The position numbers and the translations under genes are program-made. A stretch of DNA of 64,000 nucleotides, from NCBI GenBank assembly GCA_021521415.1, contig JAIQDT010000170.1:356058-420057 (forward strand), read 5' to 3'. This stretch comes from Bidens hawaiensis. Taxonomy: Eukaryota; Streptophyta; Magnoliopsida; Asterales; Asteraceae. Numbering within the stretch: position 1 is the stretch's first letter; the number at the start of each line of letters is the position of its first letter. Below, piece after piece: positions 24,708 to 35,590 of the stretch. The notes below the pieces were generated by a model, which saw only the letters and a list, made by a program, of their open reading frames with translations, did no database searches and was not told the origin of the DNA.

Positions 24708-27700
24708 ATGGATGCGGCTATTGGCATTGACCTGGGAACTACGTACTCGTGCGTTGGCGTTTGGAAGCATGGTAGAATCGAAATCATACCGAACGAGCAA
24801 GGCTACAGAACTACACCGTCTACTGTTGCTTTCCACGGTGAAGAACGTCTCATTGGCGATGCTGCCAAGAACCAAGTCGTCATGAACCCAACTAACACCA
24901 TATTTGGTCAGTCACCCACTCGATCTTGATCTTCCTATATATTAATTTTTTTACCTACTATTTAATTACTTTCATCTAGCTGACAATCATTAAAGAAAAG
25001 TTAATACTATTCATAGTTTATGCTAATGATCTTGGAATTTTATCTGGTTATGAACATGTTGAAGTAAAAGAACCATGTCTACGTACAATTACCCGATCAA
25101 ATTTATTGTACGTAGTGATATGTTTTTTCTATTACTTCATTTAACCGTACGTTATTGTTTCTCTTTTCAGATTGGAATCCCATTGAAAGTTTCTCTTATC
25201 AGGTACAAAATTGTTGTTTGTGCTTTAAATGGAGTGACAAGAAAATATGCCTCTCTTTCACCAATCTAGCTTACCATCTTACATCCATGTATCAATTTTA
25301 TCTAATTTGAAGTTAAGATACATAAGTTTGAGGTTCTATGCTCAGTCTGTATCGTTTACTTTATTATTTGGATCTTGACTGATTAATTTAATACCAAAGA
25401 TGAGGCCAGCAAACAATCGTCGATTGATGAGTACAAAGGTGAGTTTATTTCCAATCAAAATCCATTTTCAATTTCAGTTTTGAAGTTATATCATCATGTT
25501 CACTTTGATCATTCAAAGAGCGATTGATGTAGATAAGGAAGAGAATATAACTTAAATGGAATCCAATAACGTTGACCAATACAGTGAGGATTAGATCTTG
25601 ATCATGACATCATGTGTTAAATTTTTTTCTCTGGTTTGTTTGACTTTGGTGTTGTCAATAGGAAAAGAATGCATGATGGAGGCCAGAACCAATCAAGACA
25701 AAACAAAATTTGCAAATAGAGCTATAAAAAACATGAGGTTTGAGAGCAAGGAGGTTCAAGAAGCCGATAAAAGTGAAGATGCGTTCTTACCAAGTAGATG
25801 CTCCATGTCAAAGACGCTCCATGTTCGGTTATGGCTACTGGTGTTGAGTATCTTTATCGTTATTTGGTTTTGTGCATTTTGTGTACATGACATTGTAAGT
25901 CATAATGATCACAAACTAATATGTGAACTATGTATCTGCAGGTAATTTAATATATTGATTCTGGTTTGGTTATATTCCTGAAAACAAGATGGCACTTGAA
26001 AAATCATAACTTCAAGGTATTTAAATATTAAATTTGATGGGTATAAAACTAGAATTGCTTACAGTTGATGACATTATGACTACCATAATTTATAATTTTG
26101 ATACATGTATGAGTATTTTTGACGCATGATTTTTGTGAACTTTGTCTACAGTTGGATAACAAAAGTTATGGACAGTGTGTTACAGTGTACTTCACCTTTG
26201 CTATGGTGTATAAACAATACAGTGATGCTTGCTGAGGACATTTGATTACGGCTCCAATGATGGCAATTTAAAAAATTGTTAAAAGATTTGATGTTTTTTC
26301 TATTTGTCTCAAAACATGTGGTACTTTACTTTTGTATACTTCAAATACGTTATATTTTCATGTATTCACACATTTTAGATCCTATTTTAACAAATAATGT
26401 TTTTATAGAATGCAAAGAAAATTTAATTATGTTATTATAGCATTAAAGCACCCGTCCACCGGACGGGTATAAAACTAGTTTTATCTGTTTATGAACATGT
26501 TGAAGTAAAAGAACCATGTCTGCTCAACGTTTAACATAAACGGATTGCACGAGTAAAAAAATTTGTACTTCTTCAGTAATTGGGAACTTCTTAACTTGAA
26601 TAATCAAACATTGATTGATTGTTTTCAGATGCCAAGAGGTTGATTGGACGGAAATTCAGTGATTCTAAAGTGCAAGGAAATATGAAATTGTGGCCTTTTA
26701 AGGTCATTAAAGGGCATGATGATACTCCAAAGATTGTTGTCTCCTACAAAGGTAAAGAAAAAGAATTTTTAGCCGAAGAAATTTCATCAATGATTCTCGG
26801 AAAGATGAAAGAAATTTTGGAGGCCTACCTTGGAGAGGTTGTGAAAAACGCTGTGATAACTGTTCCGGCTTATTTTAACAATTCACAACGTCGGGCAACC
26901 AAGGATGCAGGTACCATTGCTGGTTTAAACGTCATACGCATGATCAATGAGCCTACAGCAGCCGCAATTGCTTATGGTATGGACAATAAGTCTGATATTA
27001 CCGGTAAGATAAATGTTCTCGTCTTTGATTTGGGAGGGGGCACCTTTGATGTCTCTCTTTTAACTATTGAGAAAGGAGGTGTGTTTGATGTGAAAGCTGT
27101 TTCCGGGGATACTCATCTTGGAGGTGAGGATTTTGATAACCGCATGGTGGATCATTGTGCTTTGGAATTTAAAAGGAAATGGAATAAGGACTTGAGAGGG
27201 AACCAAAGAGCGTTGGGGAGGTTGAGATTTGCTTGCGAGAAAGCAAAAAGGATTCTCTCAAGCAGTACCGAAACTTCAATCGAATTGGATTGTTTGCATG
27301 ATGGGATTGACTTTTCCATGAGATTACTCGAGCTAAGTTTGAAGAGCTGAACATGAGCTTTTTTAATCAGTGCATTGAAACTCTAGACAAATGTTTAAAA
27401 GATGCTAAGGTGGATAAATCATGGGTAGATGAGATTATTCTTGTTGGTGGCTCGACTAGGATACCCAAGGTCCAACATATGTTGCGGGAACTCTTTGGGC
27501 GGAAGGAGTTATGCAAAAGCGTGAACCCTGATGAGGCTGTAGCATGTGGTGCAGGGGTTTTGGCTGCAAGGTTAAGCGGGACCAGTCATCAGAGCGTTAA
27601 AGATTTGGTGCTACTTGATGTCACTCCTTTGTCACTTGGTATAGACACAAGAGGAGAAGTATTTGATGTTGTGATCCCTCGAAACACTCAAATACCTACC

Positions 27701-28265
27701 AAGAAGTTCAAAAAATACGCTACACTCGAAGATAAGCAATCTTACATGAGTCTCATCGTGTATCAAGGTGAAAGGATCAAATCCACAATGAACCATTTGT
27801 TGGGGAGCTTCACTGCCAGTGGAATACCGCGTGCTCCGAAACGAGATATGAAAGTCCAGATCTGCTTTGAGATAGATCCCGATGGTATCCTCACAGTGAC
27901 ATCCAAAATAATATCAAACGGTATCTCAAACAAACTCACGATTGCATATGGTAAGGGAAGCGGAAGGCTCTCCAAGGAAGAGATAGAAAAGATGGTAAAA
28001 CAAGCCAAGAAGTACAAACTTGAAGACGAGGAATACAAGAAGGTGGTGAAGGCATACAATGATTTAGAGGATTGCATATACAACATGAAAAAAAAAGGTC
28101 CAAGAATACAAAGTTGAGACGAGAGTGCACCCAGATAACTTGAAGAAAGTGGAGAATGCCATTGTTGAAACGACCGAGTGGCTCCAGAACAATCAAGCTG
28201 CACCAATCTGTGAGCTTCAGCTCAAAAAGGTATATTTGGTGTTTGTTTGCGCCCCGCTAATTTAG
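24708..28265 (+). pseudogene. HSP70 copy 1, frameshifted
   Basis: Cytosolic HSP70-type chaperone, an ATP-driven folding factor. Exon 1 is 24708-24906 and has the signature [15 protein letters not shown]; exon 2 starts at 26629, and the split codon makes the Asp before [11 protein letters not shown]. Later signatures [15 protein letters not shown] and [16 protein letters not shown] are present, so the ATPase domain is recognisable in full. Two single-base changes break it relative to the other copy: one T missing near 27324 and one extra A in the A-run 28088-28096. The intron is enlarged from 281 bases to 1,722 by a Helitron-type insert. After the breaks the frame would end at 28265 without the EEVD tail of canonical HSP70. 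The short open pieces are fragments of this one gene. Certain as to family; non-functional is inferred from the frameshifts. Confidence 0.9.
25081..26478 (+). mobile_element. Helitron-type insert in the HSP70 intron
   Basis: The right end is a perfect 8-bp hairpin (acccgtcc-acc-ggacgggt) followed by ataaaa and CTAG at 26475-26478, next to T: a clear Helitron 3' end. The insert is flanked not by a simple junction but by a 43-bp direct repeat of host intron (25038-25080 and 26479-26521, one difference). Interior pieces look like captured exons with splice-like borders, such as the open stretch after ctcttttcag at 25171 and the Glu/Lys-rich stretch at 25660-25800. None was recognised. Confidence 0.7.
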
Positions 28266-28681
28266 TTATTAAACTCTGGGATTTCTAAGCATGTGCTAGC
28301 TATAAGGACTTGGTTTGGCTTATACATATACCGTATGGTTTTTAATTGTTTTGCCTTTTTTCTAATTTTTTTTCATACAAAAGTTATTCATCTCTACTGA
28401 TGATATATACCCCTCAACGAACGGCTCAGCCACGTCGGCTTTACAACCCCTATTTTTCAATTTCCGGTATTAAGTTGGTTAACATTTTAGATAATGGGTC
28501 ATGTTAGTTTCTTTGGTTAATTTGTATCCTATAAAAAGGCTTTTCAATTATGATTGAAGCTGGCAGTGAATTTCTTGGGAGATCTCTAATTGGCGTTATC
28601 ATTGGGAGATTGAGATTGACATCTCAAATCGGTCCTTATATTATATTGCTACGTTTAACTAAGATTTGATGTTCAGCAGCG

Positions 28682-30047
28682 AGGCTGTAGTAAAGTTGTA
28701 CATTAATCCTGTAAAAGAAAGTAGTTCAAAAAGAAAGAGCAAATTATCAAAATAGCCCATTTGATGAGAGAGAAAAGACAAAATAGCACGTGAGATTTCA
28801 ATTTCCCAAAATAGCCCACCAAATCCAACTTTCACATGAAATTGGGATTTTCCCCATGAGTTTTCGTGGACCAATCAAGATCTGTCATGTGTCATCCATT
28901 CCCATCTACCATGCAAGTTTTCATCTCAAATCTGTCTGAAACGTTACTTTTGAAATCAAATCTATCCTGACGAAAACCAACTTTAACGTGATGTTTCAAG
29001 CTGTTTTCGTCGGCAACGTGAGTTTTCAAAAAAGATAGTTTTTGTGCTTTTTTTAAATTCATCTCCAAAGACGAATTTCAAATGAATTTCGTAAATTTCC
29101 AAAAACCTAAAACATCTTCATCTTCTTCATCATATTTATCACCTTCATCATCTTTTCGGCCATCGGCGCCATCATCGCTGGCAACATATTCCGACCTGCC
29201 ATGGCGGGTGAACCGTTCGGGGACGCAGCGTGGAGACACCGCGTAGCAGCTTCCGATGAAGACGTCGGATCTGGTGTATGTTTCTGCACGGTACCATGAC
29301 TTGCAGACAAGTGATACGGCGGCGTTAAGGTCACGACGGTAAAATGGTCATTTGTTGTTGTGGATTATGGCATTTTTGTTATTATTTCGGTGGGTGGTGG
29401 TGATGGGATCTGGAGTGATTTATGGTGGTGGTGGATGGGTTCATTGTTAAAATAAAAAAGATGGAATCTTGATCAGGCACATAGAGAGGATTAATAATAA
29501 TAATATTAAAGCTTGGAGTTAGAAAGAAGATTATAGAAAATCCATTATTAAAGCTTGGAGTTGGATGAAGATGGTAGAATCCATTATTGAAGCTTGGAGT
29601 TGGATGAAGAAGATAGAAAATGATTTTTTTTTTAAATGCGAAACTCACTTAAAATTCATCTTTGGAGATGAATTTCAAAAAAACACAAAAATCGTTTTAT
29701 TTGAAAACTCACGTTACCGATGAAACAGCTTGAAACATCACGTTAAAGTTGGTTTTCTTTATGTTATATTTGATGAGAAAAATAACGCTTTAGACAGATT
29801 TGGGATGAAGAATAGCATGGTAGGTGAAAATGGAAAACACATGGCAGATTTTTATTCGTTCACGAAAACTCACGGGGAATCTCAAAAACTCACGAGGACG
29901 TTGGATTTGGTGGGCTATTTTTGGAATTTGAAATCTCACGTGCTATTTTGCCTTTTCTCTCTCATCAAAAGGGCTATTTTAGTAATTTGCTAAAAAAAAA
30001 AAGCATTTCAAACAAAGGAATTTGAATATTCTAGACTTTAGGCGACT
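28682..30047 (+). repeat. Duplicate of 49330-49456, interrupted by a MULE
   Basis: gaggctgtagtaaagttgta and the following tcctgtaaaagaaagtagtt match 49337-49405 in the same orientation, with a short deletion here. After the MULE the match continues with gcatttcaaacaaaggaatt to about 30047. It is joined directly to the inverted HSP70 arm. Confidence 0.8.
28738..29991. mobile_element. Long-TIR Mutator-like element with GC-rich interior
   Basis: The left end agcaaattatcaaaatagcc and right end ggctattttagtaatttgct are inverted, and inverted similarity extends about 350 bases inward (for example cgtgagatttcaatttccc against the reverse complement of ggaatttgaaatctcacg). The flanks aaaaagaaag (28728-28737) and an A-run ending aaag (30000-30003 region) are the imperfect target duplication, and 49399-49412 is the empty site. 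The interior 29130-29340 is GC-rich and could be a captured gene fragment (Pack-MULE), but I do not recognise it. Confidence 0.8.
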
Positions 30048-30682
30048 TACAGCTCCATTGACTCTTAAGTGCTCAGGAATTTGAATATTTACTTATTAAT
30101 GATTCGTTCTGATTAAACATGTGCACAGACCAGCAAAAATCAGCAATCTTTTTAAGTCACCCTGAAAGAGATAACAAACACAGATAAAAATATTAATTAT
30201 AAAACACACACAAAATAAAAAACCATGTGTGACAATACAAGGATACCTGGTTTTATATCTCTATGAATATCATGCTTCCCATCACTATAAATAAGAGCAC
30301 GCGCTAATTAAGCAGCAAGCTATCCACAAAATAAAACAATATTAGTTGGGTCCATGTTTATCTCTCAAGTAGATAGAAATCATAATCACTTTCTTTTCTC
30401 CTCATACTGTACACATTGCAAAAAACTAATAGAAATATGAAAGACTTACAGTAGCAGCACTAAAGTGCACGCGCTAATAGAAATATGAAAGATGTTTTTT
30501 TTCATACTGCTTGCGTGTAGCATCATAGAATTCAGTCACTCGAGAGAAGTCCACAATTATGGGGCGACCTAGGAATAAAGATAACTTTAAACTTAGCACT
30601 ACATGGTAACTTTAGATTAAGTAACAAACTCACAACTCAAAATTAACTCAGATTCAAATTTAATTCAGATATAATTACTTAC
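30048..30682. other. Flank downstream of the SCYL2-like fragment
   Basis: A small duplicated block (gcacgcgctaatagaaatatgaaaga, partially repeated at about 30426-30450 and 30470-30494) is present. No further SCYL2-like exon could be recognised on the minus strand. Confidence 0.35.
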
Positions 30683-31510
30683 CAACAGAAGCTAAGCAGT
30701 AGGGTCTCACCTGCAGCAGCGGTTTCTGTTAGAACAGGAACAATGGCAGGTAATGTTGAAATCTCAAAATCAACTTTATCCTGCAATATATCAACATAAA
30801 AAAAAAAAGACATAAAGCAAATGATTAAAAGCAAGGTACCTGAGAGTCGGCTGGCTATATTTAAAACCATGGGCATAATCACTGGTTGCATAAGTATAAC
30901 CATATTCCTAAGCTCTGCACAAAGAGGCGGAAGAACCTACACAAACAAAAACAAAGTTAACTCATAATTTTCATTATGTGAAAAGAGATGACAAAATTAA
31001 AATTATGAATATTATTTCAAAGCCCGCCAAGACGATACCTTGTATTGCTAGATACGAGCATCAAAATCTTTTCACATGTCCAACAGTGCTTTTAAAAACT
31101 CTGAGTTCTGCATGTTATCCCTTTCCTGAAACATATAATAAAAAATTAACAAAAAGACATCTTAAAAACACATCATATTTATTCAGAAAACTATCATAAA
31201 TAACTTAAATCCCACGCACGTACAAGCATGTGGACCAGGAAGCGAAGCAATCACCACCTTGTGTCATCACAAATAAAAGGGAGAACCTGAAAAGTGAGAA
31301 AATCATAAGTAACTATAAACTACAAAGTGAAAGTATAAAATTGTCCTTCACTCTGAACACATTCAAGTCACACATTACCTGCAAAATCTAAAACTGATGG
31401 TCTTAAACCCTCATTTGGTGAAAGCTTTCTTTTCAAATCAGAAACCGGTTCAGGTGGGATAGATGAAAACGCCTCGCTGGATAAATAAGTCAATATGCGC
31501 AGTAATCGAA
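30683..31510 (-). pseudogene. SCYL2-like (SCY1-like pseudokinase) gene fragment
   Basis: Five exon-like blocks on the minus strand, each with AG and GT borders, follow the order of plant SCY1-like protein 2: 31379-31510 (YLSSEAFSSIPPEPVSDL, then NEGLRPSVLDF), 31224-31286 (DDTRW, then LLRFLVHML), 31039-31125 (ERDNMQNSEFLKALLDM), 30840-30936 ([12 protein letters not shown]) and 30683-30780 ([17 protein letters not shown], then AAGETLLL). SCYL2 acts in clathrin-coated vesicle traffic; these blocks belong to the region after the pseudokinase domain. Trp codons have become TGA in the second and third blocks and another stop replaces Leu in the third, so it is not functional. The kinase part and the C-terminus are absent from this window. 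Confidence 0.75.
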
Positions 31511-32131
31511 AGGGCGTTTGGAAACAGAAAATATTTAAAAGGAGGGCCCACTTACATTTGTCAATGCTGTGAATTCACATGCTGGGATTGACCAACAAAT
31601 GCTTAAATTTTGCTATGATAGTTTGCACTCAGTTATGCTAACTTAGAAAAACAATTGAAACTGAATATTTGCACATTCACCAAACATATCATGTCATTGC
31701 ATTCTTCAAAAATATTTGCAACAAAACAAGAATAATATTTGCAACAAAGTCACATACATCAAACATATCATCATCATTGCAATACTTCAAAATATCAAAT
31801 AATACTACTTATAGTCCATGCTAGTTGCTATTTTCATTAGGCTTTGGTCCTTTTTCTTGATTGTTGCTCGGTTCTTCTCCTTCTTGGGGGTTGTTGTTGT
31901 TCTTCTTCAATAATTTGTAAATTATAACATATATCATTAGATTAGGTTATTAGAGCACTAGAAGCTAATAGAGTAATATCAGTCAGTAGATGAATGAATG
32001 CGAGTGTGTAGTGTACCTTGGCAGTGTTGAATCAAAACAGCCGCAGCAGCAGCTGAAGGTCAACATTGAGGAAGGAACTGAAACAGAGCTCACTAAAACT
32101 GGCGAATGTATGACGTTAGGTTAGAGTCTGA

Positions 32132-32957
32132 GGGGGTGTTTGGATTCCTTATTTTAACTTCTTATCATTTCTCATTTTTTTCTTTCACACCAAAAGCTAT
32201 GGGTGTGCGTAGTTATGGTGCGGTTTGATTTGGTTTTTGATTAAAACCGAGTCGAAAATCAAACTTGCGGTTTTATTATTTTTTAAAACTGATCGATTTT
32301 GGTTTTTTTGGTTCGGTTTTAGGTTTTTGGGTTTCGATTCGGTTTTGGATTTGGTTTTTTTCGGTTTTGCTACTCGAGTCAAACCTTTTTAGCAAAAAAA
32401 AGTTGACCAAAGATATTGAAATATGACATGATATTTTTCTATTTAAACTAATAATTAATAGAATATTGAATATTTGGACTTCAAATATTAAAAGCTAATA
32501 AAATATACATTTAAAATAAAATTCAAAATCAAAACAAAAAATACTAGTATTGTTAGTTATTAATCATATGTAGAAACCAAATATATTTGTTATTAACCAT
32601 ACATTAAAACTAAACAAATGGTAATCGGCAGATTGTGTTTTAATGGTTACGCTTAAGATATTATGGTTATTTTGATTTTTTTTTGTTATTTTCGTGCGGT
32701 TCGGGTTTTACGGTTCTTAACAACATACAAAATCGAACAAAAACCAATATTTCGGTTTTTGCTAAAGTACAAAACCGAACCGCCGGTTTCTAATTCGGTT
32801 TGGTTTTTCCGGTTCGGTTTATTTGGGTTTATCGGTTTCGATTCGGTTTTTTCGATTTTATGCACACTCCTACCAAAAGCAATCTTAAGCACTTTATTAC
32901 TTTTCAAATAGTTAATAAATTATAAGTTGGTGAAAATAAGCAATCGCAAACACCCCC
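32132..32957. mobile_element. MITE with GGGGGTGTTTGG ends, containing another MITE
   Basis: Ends gggggtgtttggattcctta and taagcaatcgcaaacaccccc are inverted. Compared with the empty site in the first duplication copy (gacttatgaggcatgcgc near 15943), a degraded target duplication of about 7-8 bases around cttatga is visible, fitting hAT. Without the inner element it is about 145 bases. Confidence 0.65.
32198..32872. mobile_element. hAT-type MITE with perfect TSD
   Basis: It begins tatgggtgtgcg and ends tgcacactccta, flanked by a perfect 8-bp duplication ccaaaagc (32190-32197 and 32873-32880). The interior is made of ggttcggttt words on one side and their complement on the other. No transposase; non-autonomous. 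Confidence 0.8.
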
Positions 32958-33130
32958 TTATGACGCACGCGCACTTTTGGTGACTTTAATCGGGTTCTCA
33001 GATGTTTCGGTTAAGGTTCAGCTAAGTCTACAGTCTATTGTGTTAAGGAAAGAATAATTAAAATGTAACAGTGTTAGGCTAGTTTATAAGTTCGGTTGTA
33101 CAAATTGCTCGTCCTTTGCTTGGAAATTGT

Positions 33131-33511
33131 ATGTTCGACTTCGGCTTAGTTTGGAAATGAGCCATTCGGTTTGAAAACAAGCCAAACACGGGCAAAGTCT
33201 CGCTTGGTTCGGTTCGGTTCGTTTTGCTAGAATTATTTTTTATTTATTAGTTTTATATATCTTTTTTATGTTGACTTCAAAGTTCAAATATAAACCATAG
33301 TCGCTCGTTTTATTTACGTTTTTGTTAACTTTGAGCATTAGACATAGTTGAGAGTATTGAATTAATGGTATTTTAGAGTTTTAAAACTTTTAAATTGTAT
33401 GAAACCAAGCAAAACCATGCCAAATCATGCTGTCCAGTTTCAAATCAAACCAAGTTTAAACATAAAAAATATTGCTTGTATGTTTAAATTCAATTTGCTC
33501 GTTTGGCTCGC
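33131..33511. other. Spacer with cggttt/caagc words
   Basis: No gene. The wording resembles the interior of the MITEs nearby, and it continues to the right of the solo LTR (37830-37890), so the LTR was inserted into this repeat. Confidence 0.4.
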
Positions 33512-33669
33512 TGTAACATCCTAAATTTTATAATATTGAATAAAGAAAGTTACGTTTAGTAATTTCGTGTTATTAATTAATTAATATCGAGTTAAGAACG
33601 AATCATGGACTTAGATTAATTAAGGTGGACTAAGTGGTAATGGGTTTTAGGTCCATGGGCTTCAAGGGG

Positions 33670-33677
33670 TATAAATA
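33670..33677 (+). promoter_or_regulatory. TATA box of the outer solo LTR
   Basis: tataaata lies in ggggTATAAATAccctc, about 160 bases into the LTR and followed by a C/A-rich leader. Confidence 0.5.
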
Positions 33678-34197
33678 CCCTCTTAAACCAACCTAAAACC
33701 CTAAACCCTCATTTATATCCATCCAAATCTCTACACACTCAAAAACACACACCACCATATTTCGGCCGAGAGAAAGAGAGGTGAGGTCCGAGCAAGCACA
33801 CGCGATTCAAGATAGATACAAGATCTAGAGCCCTTAAGCAAGCTAAACGAGACCGAAGAACGTATAAAGGTAAGTCGTTTTACCTTTAAAGTTTACATTT
33901 TTATACACTTTTAGTCTTGAAACTTAGAACGAGAATAGATCAAGTATAAACGAAAGATAAAGTTGTAAACTTGATAGTAAAAATAAGTGTAAAGAACCCG
34001 AAAATGGAAACATGAACCCTTAACACTAGTATTGAACGTTTTTGAACTTAAAGGTCCAAACTTTACGTGTTTTCGGGTCAAACCATATCCAAAAACGACC
34101 ATAGGAATGATCGCGGGTTAGTCAAATACCATACCCATGGATTTCTCGGTAAAACGATGATGATTTTGGGGATTAAAGATGAACAGCGGCGGCTGCT

Positions 34198-34575
34198 GAC
34201 AACTTCGCCTGCAAGCGAACTTCGCCTGCAAGCGAACTTCGCCTGCAAGCAAGTTCGCCTGCAAGCAAGTTCGCCTAATTGATAACTTCGCCTAAGGCTA
34301 AGTTCGCCTAATTGATAACTTCGCCTAAGGCTAAGTTCGCCTAATTGATAACTTCGCCTAAGGCTAAGTTCGCTAATGCTCAACTTCGCCTGGCATAAGT
34401 TCGCTTAAGGTTAACTTCGTCAAACTTAACTTCGCTTGATGTTAAGTTCGCTATAAGTAAGTTCGCCTACCTTAACTTCGCCGAACACTAACTTCGCCTA
34501 ATACAAGTTTAAGCAAGTTCGCTTAATGTTAAGTTCGCTTATTGTTAAGTTCGCTTAATGATAAGTTCGTTGGAG
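34198..34575. repeat. 33-bp tandem repeat array, GAAGTT/AACTTC rich
   Basis: Units of the form aacttcgcctaaggctaag plus ttcgcctaattgat repeat about four times cleanly, with degraded versions on both sides to about 34575. Each unit carries aacttcgcc and aagttcgcc, so the array is full of short inverted pairs. Confidence 0.9.
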
Positions 34576-34649
34576 TTAGCAAATTAGAAAATAAATTAAA
34601 AACCTAATGGAAAAATGTGTTAAGACAGTTAATGGAAATAAAATTTTTC

Positions 34650-34760
34650 CAAGCTGATCTGGCAGCTCGACCCCAACCAGGGGCTCTGCCCCTTGGACCC
34701 TGCTAGGGGCTGCCGCCCCTAGACCCCGCTGCCAGGGGTGCTGCCCCCGGACCCCCGTTC
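34650..34760. repeat. GC-rich repeat in LTR
   Basis: Four degenerate copies of a motif like ggggctgccgcccc plus tagaccc form a sharp GC island in an AT-rich LTR. Confidence 0.75.
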
Positions 34761-35344
34761 GTTGTGGGTTATATAAAGATAGAAATACAACATGAGTAGT
34801 AGTAGTTAATTGACACATGTAAATATTATACAGTTAGCCGTGCACAGCTCAAGAAGGGAATAACGATTAACGGAGAGCGTAACAGTATTCAGGTGAGTTT
34901 CTAGCCCCACTTCTGTGTTATGTTTTCGGGCTGTGTGCATACTCGATATGTTTGTTAATACACTTTTCCTAAGTGATAAGTGTGACATCTGCCCGATCCG
35001 ACCCGACCCAGGTACCCGTTTCTTTTTATGATTTAAAGTTTGTTATTAATCTTTGTAAATTTAACTTTTTAATTAAAATTAAAAATATTTATTTTTATTT
35101 GTTCATTCCCGCCCCTTTCTCTCCCCCTTTCTTTCTTGTCGTCCCGCCTCTTTGTCTTTCTTGTCGTCCCGCCTCTTTGTCTTGTCGCCGTCCCGCCCTC
35201 CTGCTTAACCCTTAAGCCTTGAACCCTCTCTTCTTTGCTTGTCCTTTGGTTCTTCCCGCCTAAGGATGTCTGCAGCTCCACGCGCTAGACTCCTTACAAG
35301 GAAGCCTGCGTGAAGACATCTTGTTCCTGCGATGCGTGAAGAGA

Positions 35345-35590
35345 ACTCTTCTCGCAGCGCGCTAAGAATGTATGTTCTTCCCGCGATGCGCTAAGAATTC
35401 TAGTTCTTCACGCAGCACGCTAAGAATTTGTAGTTCTTCCCGCGGCGCGCTAGGAATTTATGTTCTTCTCGCAGTGCGCTAAGGATTTGTGATTCTTCTC
35501 GCAGTGCGTTAAGGATTTGTGATTCTTCTCGCAGTGCGCTAAGGATTTGTGATTTTTCCCGCAGCGCGCTAAGGATTTTTGTGCCAGCCT
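35345..35590. repeat. 30-bp tandem repeat in LTR copy A
   Basis: About eight units of the form ctcgcagtgcgctaaggat plus ttgtgattctt. They contain gcagcgcgct-like palindromic cores. The identical array is at about 52999-53244 in copy B. Confidence 0.9.

Larger units (their letters stand above)
23060..28677 (+). repeat. Inverted duplication, left arm (HSP70 copy 1)
   Basis: This arm matches the reverse complement of 44290-47235 from upstream of the HSP70 promoter to past its 3' end. Subtracting the MULE (23145-24361 plus 9 bp) and the intron insert (25081-26478 plus 43 bp) leaves about 2.95 kb, equal to the other arm. The right edge falls at gatgttcag (28669-28677), after which the sequence switches to a copy of 49330-49456. 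Confidence 0.85.
31512..33130. repeat. Segmental duplication, copy 2
   Basis: Counterpart of 15134-16150 (see that entry). The junction with the SCYL2-like block is direct. It is interrupted by MITEs at 32132-32957, and the first copy near 15950 provides the empty site. Confidence 0.7.

Noticed and set aside
26619..26628. Start codon for HSP70 exon 2
   Set aside because: The apparent start is TTG within the intron's polypyrimidine/AG end; the frame is entered by splicing from exon 1.
34973..35215. 80-codon ORF duplicated at 52636-52869
   Set aside because: Conserved only because both solo LTR copies are nearly identical; it starts at or before the LTR edge and has no family.
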